Source: Mycobacterium bourgelatii (GTDB taxonomy: Bacteria > Actinomycetota > Actinomycetes > Mycobacteriales > Mycobacteriaceae). Taken from it: 64,000 nt of DNA. Each line of letters begins with the position of its first letter. The stretch's first letter is position 1. The stretch is taken from assembly GCF_010723575.1 (NCBI RefSeq), contig NZ_BLKZ01000001.1, forward strand, positions 496,001-560,000, written 5' to 3'. Both the position numbers and the translations under genes were made by a program. Under the pieces are notes generated by a model. The model saw only the letters and a program-made list of their open reading frames with translations, was not told the DNA's origin and searched no databases. Below, in pieces: positions 62,129 to 64,000 of this stretch.

Positions 62129-63985
62129 TCAGTCACGGTCATAGTCCGGTCTCGCTGGCCCTGGCCTGAGCACGTCCCGCAGCCGCAACCGAAGCCCGCT
62201 CGCTCGTACCGCCCGACGTGCGATCGCGGTACGCACCGAAGCCTCCGGCCCGACAACTCGCACCTTGCGCTTGGCCCGCGTCACCGCTGTGTAGAACAGC
62301 TCCCGCGTCAGCAATCGCGAGTCGGCTGTGGGCAGCAGGACTGTCACATCGTCGGCCTGGCTGCCCTGGCTCTTGTGGATCGTCATGGCGTGCACCGTCT
62401 CGACGTCAGACAGCCGACTGGTAGCGAGATTCAGCGGTTCGGCGGCACCGGCGATGACGGCTCTCAGCGTGCCGTCATGCAGGACCGTCACCCCGGTGTC
62501 GCCGTTGTAAACACCCAGCCCGTAGTCGTTTGCCGTCACCAGCACCGGTCGCCCGGGATACCATGCCGACCAAATCGGCTCTCCGGTTGCTTCGGTCAGC
62601 CACCTCTCGATCTGGCGGTTCCAGTGCTGGATCCCATAGCGTCCGCGCCGATGCGCGCACAGCAGTCGATGCTCGTCGAGCGTGGCCAGTGCTGCCGTCG
62701 CGTCGCCGAGGACGGCGGCCTGCCGTAGTCGGAGCGCCTGGGCCACAAGAACGCTACGCAGATGGGGGGTAGGGTCTTCGGCATTGTCCCACTCGATGTG
62801 ATCGTCACCCGCTCGCAGCAGCTCGACAGCGCGGTCGGCGTCACCGCCGCGGATCGCTGACGCCAACTCCCCAATTGATTCGCCGAACCGATGCGAGGTC
62901 TGCAGCGCTGCGACCCGCGAATTGTCTTGTGCTCCCAGCCCGTCGACCAAATCGGCCAATACCGCGCCCGCTTCCACCGACGCCAGCTGGTCTGGGTCGC
63001 CGACGAGTAACAGGCGTGATTGCGGACGCACTGCCTCGAGCAGTCGGGCCATCATTGTCAGCGACACCATCGACGTCTCGTCGACGACGATTACGTCGTG
63101 CGGCAGCCGGTTGCCGCGATGTTGGCGAAACCGTGAGGATGTATCCGGCCTCGGGCCCAATAGCCGGTGCAACGTGGTCGCACGCAGTCCCGTGACCCGC
63201 TGCCGATCAACGGCATCCAGCTTGTCGACCTCACTTTGCACCGCTTCCTGCAGCCTGGCAGCGGCCTTCCCCGTCGGGGCCGCCAACGCGATGCGCATGC
63301 GCGCCTTGCCGGCCATCTGCGCCTGTTCGGCGAACAGCGCCAACAGCCTTGCCACCGTCGTCGTCTTACCGGTCCCGGGGCCTCCGGTGAGTACCGTAAA
63401 GCCCTGCGAAAGCGCGATACTCGCGGCGTCACGCTGTTCCTCGTAGCCCTCGGGGAACAATCGGCCGATTTCCGGGGTTGCGGCGGGTGCAGGGGCAGCC
63501 AGCAGCACCCGGAGATCGTCTGCGACCTGCTGTTCCTCGCGCCAATAACGGTCTAGATAGACGAGGTTGTCGTCGTACACCCGCAGCACCGGGGGCGATC
63601 CGAGGAGCGGGCTGGCGTGCACCGCCGCCAGCCAATCGTCCGCCGCCGGCCACGGGAGGTCGGAAATACCGACCTGCTCCTGCGCGGCCCGCAGGTCGAC
63701 GCATACCGAACCGGCCCGCAGCGCGCGCACCGCCAGCGCGACCGCCAGCGCTACTGATGGTTGTGTCTCGCCGGACATCTCCGTAAGCCGCTGTGCAACA
63801 TGGACATCTGCCGACTCGATCACACCAGCTTCGTTGAAGGTCCGTAGTAGACCGGTAGCGCCGACAGCCTGCCGCCAGCCGACGGGATCAATGATCGCTG
63901 CGCCCGGCTGCGCCGCGCTTTCGGTCGTCATGGTTGTTTGATGACGACCCGATGCGCCCGGCTGCGCCGCGCTTTCGGTCGTCAT
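62129..63985 (-). CDS. recD: Exodeoxyribonuclease V alpha subunit (RecD)
   Basis: The 618-residue superfamily 1B helicase has the Walker A motif VLTGGPGTGKTTTVARLLAL, motif II VIVVDETSMVSLTMM, motif III LLLVGDPDQLASVEAGAVL, and the C-terminal UvrD-like motif VHAMTIHKSQGSQADDVTVL followed by ELFYTAVTRAKRKVRV. It is the fast 5'-3' motor of RecBCD. The start at 63985 overlaps a possible recB stop. The first 18 residues are a duplication of the next 11 plus linker, so the ATG at 63931 (600 residues) is an alternative start. Confidence 0.95.
   Translation of the reverse strand: MTTESAAQPGASGRHQTTMTTESAAQPGAAIIDPVGWRQAVGATGLLRTFNEAGVIESADVHVAQRLTEMSGETQPSVALAVALAVRALRAGSVCVDLRAAQEQVGISDLPWPAADDWLAAVHASPLLGSPPVLRVYDDNLVYLDRYWREEQQVADDLRVLLAAPAPAATPEIGRLFPEGYEEQRDAASIALSQGFTVLTGGPGTGKTTTVARLLALFAEQAQMAGKARMRIALAAPTGKAAARLQEAVQSEVDKLDAVDRQRVTGLRATTLHRLLGPRPDTSSRFRQHRGNRLPHDVIVVDETSMVSLTMMARLLEAVRPQSRLLLVGDPDQLASVEAGAVLADLVDGLGAQDNSRVAALQTSHRFGESIGELASAIRGGDADRAVELLRAGDDHIEWDNAEDPTPHLRSVLVAQALRLRQAAVLGDATAALATLDEHRLLCAHRRGRYGIQHWNRQIERWLTEATGEPIWSAWYPGRPVLVTANDYGLGVYNGDTGVTVLHDGTLRAVIAGAAEPLNLATSRLSDVETVHAMTIHKSQGSQADDVTVLLPTADSRLLTRELFYTAVTRAKRKVRVVGPEASVRTAIARRAVRASGLRLRLRDVLRPGPARPDYDRD
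63899..63985 (-). repeat. 33-bp direct repeat at the recD 5' end
   Basis: An exact 33-bp sequence encoding MTTESAAQPGA is present at 63985-63953 and again at 63931-63899, with a 54-bp period. It duplicates the start codon in frame and gives two possible RecD N-termini. Confidence 0.9.
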
Positions 63986-64000
63986 GCGGCCCGCCGACCC
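63982..64000 (-). CDS. Possible last codons of recB
   Basis: One frame at the right edge reads Gly-Arg-Arg-Ala-Ala-stop, with its TGA overlapping the recD ATG (ATGA). RecB is normally encoded directly upstream of recD, so this may be its end. Only six codons are visible. Confidence 0.3.

Noticed and set aside
1..64000. CRISPR arrays, tRNA, rRNA, riboswitches
   Set aside because: No regularly spaced repeats, clover-leaf genes or recognisable riboswitch cores were found on reading; a tRNAscan/Rfam search would be decisive.

Overview
The window is high-GC chromosomal DNA from a Mycobacterium, most likely a non-tuberculous species. The evidence is a complete mce operon (two YrbE permeases and six Mce proteins), an LpqN-type lipoprotein, F420/deazaflavin-dependent enzymes, a mycofactocin-type short-chain dehydrogenase, many fadD/fadE/P450 genes and VapBC modules. 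The right half follows the gene order I recall for M. tuberculosis Rv0583c-Rv0629c: lpqN, exported GH92 mannosidase, large membrane protein, mce2R, yrbE2AB, mce2A-F, then after a gap galT, galK, vapBC and recD. These assignments come from memory of the families, not from a search.

Layout. 1-6.3 kb: 3' end of a LuxR-type ATPase regulator, a DUF4242 protein, a broken dehydrogenase remnant, a class III cyclase, and a leftward set encoding a YihY/BrkB membrane protein, an F420-type luciferase-like oxidoreductase and an ERG2/sigma-1-receptor-like protein. 6.4-16.7 kb: a hydrolase-cyclase fusion, an NTF2-like gene split by an insertion sequence, katE behind a SigF-like promoter, an acyl-CoA synthetase/SDR pair, and two exported proteins. 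16.8-26.4 kb: an acyl-CoA catabolic operon (two acyl-CoA dehydrogenases, two hot-dog hydratases, a thiolase-like Ltp protein, DUF35, acyl-CoA synthetase) facing a CYP125-type P450, with an insertion sequence between them; it resembles the cholesterol side-chain (igr) set. 26.5-36.3 kb: LigD-type polymerase domain, amidase, cold-shock protein, a membrane protein/P450 pair, a FUSC transporter-like protein, a Ddn-like protein and LpqN. 36.4-52.1 kb: GH92 mannosidase, a membrane protein with a degenerate kinase-like domain, and the mce2 operon. 52.1-64 kb: a TVP38-like protein, a SAM methyltransferase, a vapBC pair whose toxin is split by an insertion sequence, galTK, a decayed copy and an intact copy of an unknown gene around an amidohydrolase, a second vapBC, and recD.

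Three related insertion sequences of about 1.69 kb (IS1380-like) lie at 8050-9737, 23317-25005 and 54165-55852. Each has matching terminal repeats and a perfect 4-bp target duplication (CTCA, TTAG, CTAA), so two disrupted genes can be restored exactly in frame. The transposase frame is broken in all three copies, at different places. No tRNA, rRNA or CRISPR array was seen. No stretch over 300 bases is left unexplained.
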